From positions 155,276 to 219,275 of the forward strand of contig NZ_FOTM01000002.1 of assembly GCF_900114565.1 (NCBI RefSeq): a stretch of 64,000 nt of DNA, given 5' to 3'. Positions 24,078-33,632 of the stretch are shown piece after piece; positions within the stretch are counted from its first letter, which is position 1; every line of letters begins with the position of its first letter. The notes below the pieces were generated by a model. That model did no database searches and was not told where the DNA came from. It saw only the letters and a list, made by a program, of their open reading frames with translations. The position numbers and the translations under genes are program-made. The stretch is from Leifsonia sp. CL147. Lineage in GTDB: Bacteria > Actinomycetota > Actinomycetes > Actinomycetales > Microbacteriaceae.

Positions 24078-24841
24078 TCATGGACAAGAACAGACTCTGG
24101 ATCATCGGCTCGGTGCTTCTCATGGCGATCGTGCTGGCACTGGGATGGTTCGTCGGCGTGGCACCGCAACTGGCGGCCGTCGCGACGGCCGACACTCAGC
24201 GGGCGCAGGTGCAGACGCTCAACGCGCAGCACCAGGCGACGCTTGCCCAGTTGAAAAGGGACTTCGCGCACCTCAGTGTGCTGAAAGGTCAACTGGCCGA
24301 CTTGTCCCGGTCCGTGCCCGCCGACTCCGCCATGCCCGCGTTCGTCGATGAGGTGAATGCGCTGGCCGCGACAACCGGTGTCATCGTCACGGGCGTCTCC
24401 GTCGCCGACGCCAAGCCGTATGCTCCGGTCGCGCCGCCCGCGGCGTCCGGCGGGGCGACACCGACGGGGACGCCGTCTCCGTCGCCCTCGTCCTCCGCTG
24501 CCACGCCGACGCCCACTCCCAGCCCGACTGCCGTCGCCGGGATGCCGCCGGTCACGAGTTCAGAGCTCGACTCCAAGAACTTCTCGTCGCTCGCGATCAC
24601 GCTGGATGTGGCCGGCACCTATGACCAGGTCCTCTCGTTCGTCGATGGCATCCAGTCAGGTGAGCGGCTCTTCCTGGTGAGCGGCATCACGACAGAGCCC
24701 GGGACGGGCAAGGGAGGAACCACCGCTCCGGATCCGAGCGGCGCACAGAAGGCCACGATCTCCGGGCTCGTCTACGTCGTCACCCCGGACGGCCAGACGG
24801 CAGGCTCGACCCCGACTCCGACCCCCACCCCGTCGCACTGA
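24074..24841 (+). CDS. pilO: type IV pilus assembly protein PilO-like
   Basis: A 255-residue protein from GTG 24074 overlapping the pilN stop (or ATG 24080). One membrane helix at about residues 9-30 is followed by a coiled coil (about 35-80) and a PilO-type domain. A Pro/Ser/Thr-rich linker near residues 120-160 interrupts the domain. PilO pairs with PilN to form the periplasm-side ring of the machine; here it would face the cell wall. It ends the pilus cluster; no secretin or PilP is present, as expected for a Gram-positive. Confidence 0.78.
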   Translation: MIMDKNRLWIIGSVLLMAIVLALGWFVGVAPQLAAVATADTQRAQVQTLNAQHQATLAQLKRDFAHLSVLKGQLADLSRSVPADSAMPAFVDEVNALAATTGVIVTGVSVADAKPYAPVAPPAASGGATPTGTPSPSPSSSAATPTPTPSPTAVAGMPPVTSSELDSKNFSSLAITLDVAGTYDQVLSFVDGIQSGERLFLVSGITTEPGTGKGGTTAPDPSGAQKATISGLVYVVTPDGQTAGSTPTPTPTPSH

Positions 24842-24854
24842 CGGCCCGCCTCCC

Positions 24855-24882
24855 TGGACACGGCCCGCCCCGTTGCTACAGT
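24855..24882 (+). promoter_or_regulatory. promoter for the two membrane protein genes
   Basis: TGGACA (24855-24860) and TACAGT (24877-24882) with a 16-nt spacer, 39 nt before the next start codon. The -35 is identical to that of rpoB. It marks a new transcription unit after pilO. Confidence 0.5.
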
Positions 24883-24920
24883 GGGCGCAACGGGCCCGCC
24901 GGGCCGATGGAGGAGCCAGG

Positions 24921-26063
24921 ATGAGCGACACGCCGGAGTCCGCGCCCAAGCGCGAGACCTACGAGCCCGCGCCGGACGCCGACCAGGTCGCCCCCGCGAC
25001 CGCACCGGCGGCGTCGGCCGCAGCAGAGCCGCAGGACGGCGACCACCAGGTGGCCGAGCCGCCGTCGGACCCGGTCTCGGCCCGCGGGCACATCAACCGT
25101 CCGGCCGGGGAGGCAGGCGCGGAGCACGCTCCCGCGTATGCAGCACCAGCGGCACCGGCCGAGCCCGCACGGCCCGCCGCCATCGCCGAGCCCGAGCCCG
25201 TCGTCGCGAGCGAGGACGATGTCGCTGCGGCTGTCGCGCGCTCCGGCGCCCAGCCCTCCGCGACCGCGGCAGGCGACGCGACCCTCGACACAGCATCCCC
25301 GGTCGAGTCGGCGACGCCCGTGATCGCAGCGGCGGAGGCGGCCAACCTCCGGCAGTCGGGCCAGGCACCCACCGTCGCCTACGCCCCGGCGCCTGCCGGT
25401 GAGGCGACCGCGGCGCCGGCCGCCGGACCCGGCGCGTCCGTCCCGGGTCCGCAGCCCGTCACGCCGATCTACCTCCAGCGTCCCGAGCCGCCGAAGAAGA
25501 AGAGCAACCGCGGCGTCGGCATCCTGATCGCCCTCGTCGGCACCCTCGCCTTCGCCGTGCTGTGGGCGGCCGCCGTGCTGATCGTCGGCTCGCTGTTGAC
25601 GCCGAGCGACGAGTTCCTGCCGGCGCTGATCCAGTTCTTCACCGGCGGGCTGCGCGGATGGGTGCCCGTCGTGGCGTTCTTCATCGGGATGGTCGTGCTC
25701 ATCCAGCTCCTGAACCGCGCGCGCTGGTGGGCCTACATCCTGGGCGGCCTCTTCGTCGCCGTGTTCGTCTACTTCGTCTATATCGGCGCAAGCCTGATCG
25801 ACGCCGAGTACTGGAAGCGCAACTCCAACGAGTTCGTCATCCTGCTGCGCAGCGCCTGGGTCAACCCGTTCGCGGTGCTCGCCGGCCTGATCGCCCGTGA
25901 GATCTCGGTCTGGACGGGCGCCTGGCTCGCCGGCCGCGGCCGACGGCTCAAGGCGCGCAACGCCGAGGCTCAGGCCGACTACGAGCAGCAGGTGGCCGAC
26001 GCCCAGAACCAGGCTGCCGCCGCGTACGCTCAGCAGGGGACGTACGCCCAGCAGGGATACTGA
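24921..26063 (+). CDS. membrane protein with long disordered N-terminus, unknown function
   Basis: A 380-residue protein from ATG 24921, with GGAGG-like sequence upstream. Residues 1-195 are Ala/Pro/Glu-rich and low complexity, ending in a basic patch (PPKKKSNRG). Residues about 200-310 hold four hydrophobic helices, and the C-terminus is Ala/Gln-rich coiled coil ending AQQGTYAQQGY. I recognise no domain. It starts a two-gene unit with the next membrane protein (14-nt gap) and has no evident tie to the pilus. Confidence 0.75.
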   Translation: MSDTPESAPKRETYEPAPDADQVAPATAPAASAAAEPQDGDHQVAEPPSDPVSARGHINRPAGEAGAEHAPAYAAPAAPAEPARPAAIAEPEPVVASEDDVAAAVARSGAQPSATAAGDATLDTASPVESATPVIAAAEAANLRQSGQAPTVAYAPAPAGEATAAPAAGPGASVPGPQPVTPIYLQRPEPPKKKSNRGVGILIALVGTLAFAVLWAAAVLIVGSLLTPSDEFLPALIQFFTGGLRGWVPVVAFFIGMVVLIQLLNRARWWAYILGGLFVAVFVYFVYIGASLIDAEYWKRNSNEFVILLRSAWVNPFAVLAGLIAREISVWTGAWLAGRGRRLKARNAEAQADYEQQVADAQNQAAAAYAQQGTYAQQGY

Positions 26064-26077
26064 CCGGCGGATGACGG

Positions 26078-26572
26078 ATGCGTGACGAGCGCGCCTACGC
26101 CACGATCGTCGCATTCTTCGCGGCGGGGCTCTACCTGGCGCTGCTGGTCGCCGCGTTCGGCCTGATCTCCCTCGCGACGGACACCGACGTGGTCTCCGAT
26201 CCGGCGGCCGGTCCGCTGGTCGGACCGGTCATGGTGGGAGCTGCGACGATCGTCCTGCTCGTGTTCCTCATCGCCCTCGGGACGCGCGTCCCGGGCGACC
26301 GCCAGCGGATCGCGCCGGGGACGGCGCTGGGCGTCGGCGTCGCCTGCTACGTCGTCTTCGCCGTCGCGGGCGGGATCGCCGGTGCGGTGGGCGATCCGCG
26401 CGACCCGCTGCATTACGTCCTCTTCGGCCTGGCGCAGCTCGGCGGCTGGCCGGCCATCACGGCCGCCGCTGCGGCGTTCGTCGTGACGCTGCTCTACCAG
26501 CTGGTCCTCGTCGGCCGGTTCAGCCAGCGGGGACGGCCGCGCTGGCCCTGGGAGCGCGACGACGACGAGTGA
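26078..26572 (+). CDS. four-helix membrane protein, unknown function
   Basis: A 164-residue protein with four hydrophobic helices (about 9-32, 47-68, 82-103, 120-145), short loops and a charged C-terminus (RWPWERDDDE). It resembles small conserved membrane proteins of Microbacteriaceae (possibly DUF6121), but I cannot confirm a family. It follows the previous gene by 14 nt and is therefore probably cotranscribed with it. The next gene downstream is rpsL under its own promoter. Confidence 0.7.
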   Translation: MRDERAYATIVAFFAAGLYLALLVAAFGLISLATDTDVVSDPAAGPLVGPVMVGAATIVLLVFLIALGTRVPGDRQRIAPGTALGVGVACYVVFAVAGGIAGAVGDPRDPLHYVLFGLAQLGGWPAITAAAAAFVVTLLYQLVLVGRFSQRGRPRWPWERDDDE

Positions 26573-26920
26573 CGGCCCAGGGCTGAGCCGCTCCACCCTC
26601 CTTTCGCCCTGCGCGGACAGCGCTCCCTCGGCCCCTCGCTCATTTGACCGGCAGGGACACGGCGGATAGTATTTATCGGGTGTGCGCTTTGCCGCGCGCT
26701 CGTCGCATGCCCGGATTTCCGGGCCGGGGATGAGCGGGCCGGCACGTACTCATCCGATGGGCAGAGAGACCGCACGGGATCTCAGCCCCCACGGCATATC
26801 GGCCGGCGGACAACGCCTGTCAGCCGATTCCCCCAGACGCCTGACGCCCGCGATGCGGGTGGGTGGCTCATGGGGAAAATGCAACAGCTGTCACCGTGCA
26901 GTCCATACAAGGAGAAGTCA
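26573..26920 (+). other. rpsL upstream region with promoter and ~240-nt leader
   Basis: This 348-bp stretch has no supported gene. It contains the str operon promoter (26644-26672) and then a G+C-rich leader with several short inverted repeats (for example around 26708-26725), ending in the rpsL Shine-Dalgarno AAGGAGAAG (26909-26917). The leader is long enough to carry regulatory structure, but no known motif was recognised. Confidence 0.6.
26644..26672 (+). promoter_or_regulatory. str operon promoter
   Basis: TTGACC (26644-26649) and TAGTAT (26667-26672) with a 17-nt spacer, close to the actinobacterial housekeeping consensus. The same hexamer pair recurs ahead of rplM. Confidence 0.8.
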
Positions 26921-27295
26921 GTGCCAACCATTCAGCAGTTGGTCCGCAAGGGACGGACGCCGAAGGTCACCAAGACCAAGGCTCCCGCCCTGAAGGCCAA
27001 CCCCCAGCAGCGCGGCGTGTGCACCCGCGTCTACACCACGACCCCGAAGAAGCCGAACTCCGCGCTCCGCAAGGTCGCCCGCGTGAAGCTGTCCAACGGG
27101 ACCGAGGTCACCGCCTACATCCCCGGTGAGGGCCACAACCTGCAGGAGCACTCCATGGTGCTCGTCCGCGGCGGTCGTGTGAAGGACCTCCCCGGTGTCC
27201 GCTACAAGATCGTTCGTGGCGCCCTGGACACCCAGGCCGTGAAGAACCGCAAGCAGGCTCGCAGCCGCTACGGCGCGAAGATGGAGAAGAAGTAA
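26921..27295 (+). CDS. rpsL: 30S ribosomal protein S12 (uS12)
   Basis: A 124-residue S12 beginning at GTG 26921, with AAGGAGAAG just upstream. It helps decode at the A site. K43 (TTPKKPNSA) and K88 (GRVKDLPGV) are the streptomycin-sensitive residues, so no resistance change is present. The stop overlaps the rpsG ATG (TAATG), which couples the two. Confidence 0.99.
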   Translation: MPTIQQLVRKGRTPKVTKTKAPALKANPQQRGVCTRVYTTTPKKPNSALRKVARVKLSNGTEVTAYIPGEGHNLQEHSMVLVRGGRVKDLPGVRYKIVRGALDTQAVKNRKQARSRYGAKMEKK

Positions 27296-27765
27296 TGCCT
27301 CGCAAGGGTCCCGCTCCGAAGCGCCCCGTCGTCGCCGATCCGGTGTACGGCTCGCCGGTCGTCAGCCAGCTCGTCAACAAGATCCTCCTCGACGGCAAGA
27401 AGGGCCTCGCCGAGCGCATCGTGTATGACGCGCTCGAAGGCGTCGGCACCAAGTCCGGTCAGGATGCGGTCACCACGCTCAAGAAGGCTCTGGACAACAT
27501 CCGTCCGACCCTCGAGGTCCGCAGCCGCCGCGTCGGCGGCTCGACCTACCAGGTTCCGGTCGAGGTCAAGCCGCACCGCGCGAACACTCTGGCGCTCCGC
27601 TGGCTCACCAGCTACGCCAAGGGCCGTCGCGAGAAGACGATGACCGAGCGTCTCACCAACGAGATCCTCGACGCGTCCAACGGTCTCGGCGCCGCGGTCA
27701 AGCGCCGCGAGGACACGCACAAGATGGCCGAGTCGAACAAGGCCTTCGCGCACTACCGCTGGTAA
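27295..27765 (+). CDS. rpsG: 30S ribosomal protein S7 (uS7)
   Basis: A 156-residue S7, the usual length, which nucleates assembly of the 30S head. It starts [19 protein letters not shown] and ends AFAHYRW, typical of the family. It overlaps rpsL by 1 nt and is followed by a hairpin-bearing gap before fusA. Confidence 0.99.
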   Translation: MPRKGPAPKRPVVADPVYGSPVVSQLVNKILLDGKKGLAERIVYDALEGVGTKSGQDAVTTLKKALDNIRPTLEVRSRRVGGSTYQVPVEVKPHRANTLALRWLTSYAKGRREKTMTERLTNEILDASNGLGAAVKRREDTHKMAESNKAFAHYRW

Positions 27766-27813
27766 CCGCGGCGCGGCCGGCCCTGCCGGCCCGCTGAGGA
27801 ACATGGCGTCCGT

Positions 27814-27846
27814 CCGGGCGGTTGCACCCCACTGGGTGCCGCCCGG
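27814..27846 (+). promoter_or_regulatory. stem-loop between rpsG and fusA
   Basis: CCGGGCGG (27814-27821) pairs with CCGCCCGG (27839-27846). Inside, GCACCC (27824-27829) and GGGTGC (27834-27839) can form a further helix, and GCGT/ACGC extends the base past a bulge. It has no U-run. It may limit read-through or protect mRNA ends in the str operon. Confidence 0.5.
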
Positions 27847-27885
27847 ACGCGACACCTTCCACTTTCAACTTTTCGGAGGAACCCT

Positions 27886-30000
27886 GTGGCACAGGACGTG
27901 CTCACTGACCTGAAGAAGGTCCGCAACATCGGCATCATGGCGCACATCGATGCCGGCAAGACCACCACGACCGAGCGCATCCTGTTCTACACGGGCGTCA
28001 ACCACAAGATCGGCGAGACCCACGACGGCGCCTCGACCACCGACTGGATGGAGCAGGAGAAGGAGCGCGGCATCACCATCACGTCCGCGGCCGTCACCTG
28101 TTTCTGGAACAAGAACCAGATCAACATCATCGACACGCCGGGTCACGTCGACTTCACCGTCGAGGTGGAGCGTTCGCTCCGCGTCCTCGACGGCGCCGTC
28201 GCCGTGTTCGACGGCAAGGAGGGCGTCGAGCCCCAGTCGGAGACGGTCTGGCGCCAGGCGGACAAGTACAACGTCCCGCGCATCTGCTTCGTCAACAAGA
28301 TGGACAAGCTGGGCGCCGACTTCTACTTCACCGTCGACACCATCGTGAAGCGCCTCGGCGCGAAGCCGCTGGTCATGCAGCTCCCGATCGGCTCGGAGTC
28401 CGACTTCGTCGGCGTCGTCGACCTGATCGAGATGCGCGCGCTGGTCTGGCCGGGCGACTCCAAGGGTGATGTCACCATGGGCGCCAAGTACGAGGTCCAG
28501 GAGATCCCCGCCGACCTCAAGGAGAAGGCCGAGGAGTACCGTCAGACGCTGCTCGAGACCGTCGCCGAGACCGACGACGCGCTGCTCGAGAAGTTCTTCG
28601 GCGGCGAAGAGATCACCATCCCGGAGATCAAGGCCGCCATCCGCAAGCTGACGGTGAACAGCGAGATCTACCCGGTCCTCTGCGGTTCCGCGTTCAAGAA
28701 CCGCGGTGTCCAGCCGATGCTCGACGCCGTGATCGACTACCTCCCGTCGCCGCTCGACGTGCCCTCCATCGAGGCCCACGACCCGCGCGACGAAGAGAAG
28801 GTCATCCTCCGCCACCCGGACGCGACCGAGCCCTTCGCGGCTCTCGCGTTCAAGGTCGCGGTGCACCCGTTCTTCGGTCGCCTCACTTACGTGCGCGTCT
28901 ACTCCGGCCGCCTCGACTCCGGCGCCCAGGTCATCAACTCGACCAAGGGCCGCAAGGAGCGCATCGGCAAGATCTTCCAGATGCACGCCAACAAGGAGAA
29001 CCCGGTCGACTTCGTCACCGCCGGCAACATCTACGCGGTGATCGGCCTCAAGGACACGACCACCGGTGACACGCTGTGCGACCCGGACAACCAGGTCGTG
29101 CTCGAGTCGATGACCTTCCCGGAGCCGGTGATCGAGGTCGCCATCGAGCCGAAGACGAAGGCCGACCAGGAGAAGCTGGGCACCGCGATCCAGAAGCTGG
29201 CCGAAGAGGACCCGACGTTCCGCACCGAGCAGAACCAGGAGACCGGCCAGACCGTCATCAAGGGCATGGGCGAGCTCCACCTCGACATCCTCGTCGACCG
29301 CATGAAGCGCGAGTTCAACGTCGAGGCGAACGTCGGCAAGCCCCAGGTGGCCTACCGCGAGACCCTCCGCCGCACGGTGGAGAAGCACGACTACACCCAC
29401 AAGAAGCAGACCGGTGGTTCCGGTCAGTTCGCTAAGGTGCAGATCACCCTGGAGCCGCTCGAAGTCACCCCGGAGACCTCGTACGAGTTCGTGAACGCCG
29501 TCACCGGCGGTCGCGTGCCCCGCGAGTACATCCCCTCGGTGGATGCGGGCATCCAGGACGCGATGCAGGTCGGCGTGCTCGCCGGCTTCCCGACGGTGGG
29601 CGTCAAGGCGACGCTCGTCGACGGTGCAGCGCACGACGTCGACTCCTCGGAGATGGCGTTCAAGATCGCCGGCTCGATGGCCTACAAGGAGGCTGCTCGG
29701 AAGGCGAACCCGGTGCTCCTCGAGCCGCTCATGGCGGTCGAGGTCCGTACACCGGAGGAGTACATGGGCGACGTCATCGGCGACCTGAACTCCCGCCGCG
29801 GCCAGATCCAGTCGATGGAGGACGCCAGCGGTGTCAAGGTGGTGCGTGCCAACGTCCCGCTGTCCGAGATGTTCGGCTACATCGGTGACCTGAGGTCGAA
29901 GACCTCGGGCCGCGCGGTGTACTCGATGCAGTTCGACAGCTACGCGGAGGTCCCGAAGGCTGTGGCCGACGAGATCGTCCAGAAGAGCAAGGGCGAGTGA
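27886..30000 (+). CDS. fusA: translation elongation factor G
   Basis: A 704-residue EF-G from GTG 27886 with CGGAGGA upstream. GTPase motifs: G1 [16 protein letters not shown]3 [10 protein letters not shown]4 NKMD. Domains II to V follow at normal length, with the domain III/V signature around [19 protein letters not shown] [12 protein letters not shown]. It catalyses ribosomal translocation and, with RRF, recycling. A single fusA-type gene lies in the window, in its standard str operon position. Confidence 0.99.
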   Translation: MAQDVLTDLKKVRNIGIMAHIDAGKTTTTERILFYTGVNHKIGETHDGASTTDWMEQEKERGITITSAAVTCFWNKNQINIIDTPGHVDFTVEVERSLRVLDGAVAVFDGKEGVEPQSETVWRQADKYNVPRICFVNKMDKLGADFYFTVDTIVKRLGAKPLVMQLPIGSESDFVGVVDLIEMRALVWPGDSKGDVTMGAKYEVQEIPADLKEKAEEYRQTLLETVAETDDALLEKFFGGEEITIPEIKAAIRKLTVNSEIYPVLCGSAFKNRGVQPMLDAVIDYLPSPLDVPSIEAHDPRDEEKVILRHPDATEPFAALAFKVAVHPFFGRLTYVRVYSGRLDSGAQVINSTKGRKERIGKIFQMHANKENPVDFVTAGNIYAVIGLKDTTTGDTLCDPDNQVVLESMTFPEPVIEVAIEPKTKADQEKLGTAIQKLAEEDPTFRTEQNQETGQTVIKGMGELHLDILVDRMKREFNVEANVGKPQVAYRETLRRTVEKHDYTHKKQTGGSGQFAKVQITLEPLEVTPETSYEFVNAVTGGRVPREYIPSVDAGIQDAMQVGVLAGFPTVGVKATLVDGAAHDVDSSEMAFKIAGSMAYKEAARKANPVLLEPLMAVEVRTPEEYMGDVIGDLNSRRGQIQSMEDASGVKVVRANVPLSEMFGYIGDLRSKTSGRAVYSMQFDSYAEVPKAVADEIVQKSKGE

Positions 30001-30116
30001 CCTCGGGTCTCCAGCCTTCGGCAACATCCCGTAACATAAGAAACCAATCCCGTAGAGCTTCCGGTCGAAACCCATCGCCCGGTTCCTCTACACGAGAGTC
30101 CTGAGGAGGACCCACA

Positions 30117-31310
<1,194 letters not shown>

Positions 31311-31333
31311 GTCCTTCGCGACTCACTCGTGAG

Positions 31334-31363
31334 AGGGTCGGGCCTTCGGGCCCGGCCCTTTTT
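31334..31363 (+). terminator. intrinsic terminator of tuf
   Basis: An 11-bp stem, one pair being G-U (31334-31344 with 31349-31359), closed by a TTCG tetraloop and followed by TTTTT (31359-31363). It is the only classic U-tract terminator in the window. Confidence 0.92.
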
Positions 31364-31468
31364 CGCGTTTCCTGGCGATCCTCTCGCAGCTCTTTACCTC
31401 TCGGCATCGCGGACGCAGAATTGACGCACCGTTTCAACCGGACGGTCCCGTCGACGAGAGGAACGCCT

Positions 31469-31540
31469 ATGGATACCCACAGCCTCGCAAACCAGCCCAC
31501 GCCCGCAGGTTCTCGTAACGGAAGTTCGGGGGCCGCATAG
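31469..31540 (+). CDS. candidate 23-residue small protein
   Basis: ATG 31469 is preceded by GAGAGGA (31456-31462) at 6 nt, a good ribosome binding site, and the frame runs 24 codons to TAG (31538-31540). The peptide is polar, with residues typical of a disordered tail (MDTHSLANQPTPAGS at the start). It is bracketed by the tuf terminator upstream and two strong hairpins downstream, which would make a discrete short transcript. Coding potential cannot be proved at this length; the transcript may instead be a non-coding RNA. Confidence 0.4.
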   Translation: MDTHSLANQPTPAGSRNGSSGAA

Positions 31541-31560
31541 CGGTCGTAGGACATTCAGCT

Positions 31561-31613
31561 GAGTGGCGGCGCGAGGCGCCACTCGAGCGGGGCCGGCATC
31601 GCCGGCTCCGCTC
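31561..31613 (+). terminator. twin hairpins (probable terminator)
   Basis: First hairpin: GAGTGGCG (31561-31568) with CGCCACTC (31577-31584). Second: a 13-bp stem with one G-U pair (31585-31597 with 31601-31613) and a 3-nt loop, followed by CTTTG. The adjacent stems look like a terminator for the small ORF transcript. Confidence 0.6.
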
Positions 31614-31772
31614 CTTTGTGCGGTGTCTCGGAACGTCTGCGCCTGCGCGCGCCACCGCATACGTTCCCAATCGCCGCAGACGCACCTCTCCACACGCAGC
31701 AGGGGCGGCGGGTTCTCCACAGAAGTCCGCAGCGGCGGCTGCTCAGGGGTGGATGAGCCCTAGACCGGGAGG

Positions 31773-32762
31773 ATGACCCGCGACTCCTCGCTCCCCATGC
31801 TCGTACTCGTGCGCCACCTCGTCGGCCACGACGAGACCCGTCAGCAGCACGCCCGCGCTGCCCGGCGCGGCGTCGAGGTCCGCGTGGGACGCGGCGCCTA
31901 CGTCGAGCGCGAGACCTGGGAAGCGCTCGCGCGTGCGGAGAAGCAGTGGGTGCGGCTGAGCGCCTACGCGCGCACCCGGGCGCGCGCACCGATCTTCTCG
32001 CACTGGTCGGCGGCGGTCCTCCACGGATTGCCGTTCGCGGACGAACGCACCGGCGACATCCACGTGGCGGTGGGCAGCACGGCGGGCGGTCGTTCCGCGA
32101 GGGGGGTCAGGGCGCACTCGGTCCAGGTGCCCGAGGAGGACATCGTCCAGATCGACGGCATGCTCTGCACCGACCTGGCCCGGACCGTCGTCGACATCGC
32201 CGCGACCTCTCCGATGCGGGAGGCTGTCGCGGCGACGGACCACGTCCTGCGCGGCGCGAGCGCCCGCTCTGCGGAAGAGTACTCCGAGGAGGTTCGCCGC
32301 GGGCTGCTGGCCGCTTGGATGCGGGCACAGCCTCTGCGCGGCCATCGCCGTGCCCTCGATGTCCTCTCCTTCGCCGATGGCCGGTCCGAATCGGTGCTGG
32401 AGTCGGTCAGCAGGCTCGCGATGTACGAGGCCGGCCTCCCGAAGCCGGAGCTGCAGAGGTCGTTCTCCGACGCGCGAGGAAGGATCGGCTACGTCGACTT
32501 CGCCTGGCCCGACTTCCGCATCATCGGGGAGGCCGACGGCGATGCCAAATACCTGGATGCCGCGCTCCGCGGCGGCCGTACGGCCGAGCGGGTGGTTCTC
32601 GAGGAGAAGATCCGGGAGGACCGCCTCCGCGCGCTCGGATGGACGGTCGTGCGCTGGCGCTGGCCGGCCGTGCAGCGCCCGGCGGAGCTGATTGCGGCCC
32701 TCAGCGCAGCGGGCCTGCCCGCCGACCCCCGCCGCCGCTGGGACGACTGCGGCGCCGCGTAG
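31773..32762 (+). CDS. AbiEi/DUF559-like protein (winged helix plus VSR-type endonuclease fold)
   Basis: A 329-residue protein. The N-terminal half resembles the AbiEi/type IV TA winged-helix arrangement (SHWSAAVLHGLPF, then TDLARTVVDIA). The C-terminal domain (about 225-315) looks like the DUF559/VSR nuclease fold: YVDFAWPDFRIIGEADGDAKY, then EKIREDRLRALGWTVVRWRW, with acidic residues E and D as possible metal ligands. Such proteins are very common in Actinobacteria and usually uncharacterised; defence or TA roles are inferred from AbiEi. A GGGAGG abuts the ATG, and TAGACC lies 6 nt ahead, which suggests a leaderless start. The stop codon lies inside the first unit of a repeat array. Confidence 0.75.
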   Translation: MTRDSSLPMLVLVRHLVGHDETRQQHARAARRGVEVRVGRGAYVERETWEALARAEKQWVRLSAYARTRARAPIFSHWSAAVLHGLPFADERTGDIHVAVGSTAGGRSARGVRAHSVQVPEEDIVQIDGMLCTDLARTVVDIAATSPMREAVAATDHVLRGASARSAEEYSEEVRRGLLAAWMRAQPLRGHRRALDVLSFADGRSESVLESVSRLAMYEAGLPKPELQRSFSDARGRIGYVDFAWPDFRIIGEADGDAKYLDAALRGGRTAERVVLEEKIREDRLRALGWTVVRWRWPAVQRPAELIAALSAAGLPADPRRRWDDCGAA

Positions 32763-32870
32763 CGACTGCGCCGGCGCGTAGCGACTGCGGCTCCGCGTAG
32801 CGACTGCGGCGGCGCGTAGCGACTGCGGCGGGGCGACCCGCCGCAGTCGCTACGAGGCGCCGCAGTCGCC
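32744..32870 (+). repeat. 19-bp tandem repeat array with inverted copies
   Basis: Four 19-bp units (32744-32762, 32763-32781, 32782-32800, 32801-32819) each begin CGACTGCG and end GCGTAG; a fifth, partial unit starts at 32820. The variable middle is 7 nt or less. Reverse-complement copies follow at 32838-32854 and about 32857-32870. The first unit overlaps the last codons and stop of the preceding gene. Confidence 0.85.
32815..32854 (+). terminator. 17-bp hairpin formed by inverted repeat units
   Basis: The array end and the first inverted copy form a perfect 17-bp stem (32815-32831 with 32838-32854) and a 6-nt loop. It lies about 50 nt after the AbiEi-like gene and could end its transcript in either direction. 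There is no U-run. Confidence 0.55.
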
Positions 32871-32941
32871 ACCCGGCGGGGCGCGAGAGGGCCGCGAGAG
32901 GGGCGCAGCCGGCGCCCGCCGGGCGGCGCGACACGCCCGGG

Positions 32942-32970
32942 TTGCAGCATCGCCGATCATCTGGCAAACT
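32942..32970 (+). promoter_or_regulatory. candidate S10 operon promoter
   Basis: TTGCAG (32942-32947) and CAAACT (32965-32970), 17 nt apart, with TGG just before the -10 as in an extended -10. The -10 is weak by consensus, so this is a tentative call. It would give a leader of about 330 nt. Confidence 0.42.
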
Positions 32971-33309
32971 TGTCTAGTTCAACATTTCGGAACGAGCGTG
33001 CAGCTGTGCGCTCCGACCGGATCACTGCCAGGCAGTGCATAGCCCACCGCGAGAGTCGCACAGTGTTCAGTCACGAGAGCGATCGGCGGACGTTGGTTAG
33101 GCCGCAGGCAGCAGGACACGCTCAATTCGACCACCACCACGGGCACGGATACATCTGTGCCTCAAGCCGGGCGACACGCCCGAGCGCGGGGGTCGGGGAG
33201 TTGACAGAAGAATAGTGGCGTTCCCACGCGTACGTCGCCCGCGTCCAATGCGAAGAACGGCTCGAGAGAGCCGTCTCGTAAGACGCCATAACCAGAGAGA
33301 GAGTCAGAC

Positions 33310-33618
33310 ATGGCGGGACAGAAGATCCGCATCCGGCTTAAGTCGTATGACCACGAGGTCATCGACACCTCGGCGCGCAAGATCGTCGACACGGTGACCC
33401 GTGCCGGCGCGACGGTCGTCGGCCCGGTGCCGCTTCCCACCGAGAAGAACGTGGTGGTCGTCATCCGTTCGCCCCACAAGTACAAGGACAGCCGCGAGCA
33501 CTTCGAGATGCGCACGCACAAGCGGCTGATCGACATCATCGACCCGACGCCGAAGGCCGTCGACTCGCTCATGCGTCTCGACCTGCCCGCCGACGTCAAC
33601 ATCGAGATCAAGCTCTAA
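33310..33618 (+). CDS. rpsJ: 30S ribosomal protein S10 (uS10)
   Basis: A 102-residue S10, normal length, first gene of the S10 operon. The opening [18 protein letters not shown] and the later [20 protein letters not shown] are typical; S10 also acts as NusE in antitermination. A GAGAGA-type binding site precedes the ATG. Confidence 0.99.
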   Translation: MAGQKIRIRLKSYDHEVIDTSARKIVDTVTRAGATVVGPVPLPTEKNVVVVIRSPHKYKDSREHFEMRTHKRLIDIIDPTPKAVDSLMRLDLPADVNIEIKL

Positions 33619-33632
33619 GGGGGAGTGCCACC

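Larger units (their letters stand above)
31311..31772 (+). other. intergenic island after tuf: terminator, small ORF, twin hairpins
   Basis: This 462-bp stretch holds the tuf terminator (31334-31363), a candidate 23-residue ORF (31469-31540), two back-to-back hairpins (31561-31613) and then about 150 bp with no feature that I can support. TTGACG at 31421 has no matching -10 at normal spacing. Confidence 0.6.
32763..33309 (+). other. intergenic region: repeat array and long rpsJ leader
   Basis: This 547-bp stretch has no supported gene. It holds most of the 19-bp repeat array, a candidate S10 promoter (32942-32970) and about 330 nt of leader, with small hairpins such as CGGGCG/CGCCCG near 33170 and ACGGCTC-GAGA-GAGCCGT (33257-33274) shortly before rpsJ. 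Confidence 0.6.

Noticed and set aside
32970..33215. Open frame in the rpsJ leader as a gene
   Set aside because: No ribosome binding site, atypical composition, and it overlaps the expected untranslated leader.
33201..33216. TTGACA followed by AATAGT before rpsJ as promoter
   Set aside because: The two elements are only 4 nt apart and no alternative -10 occurs 16-18 nt after TTGACA.
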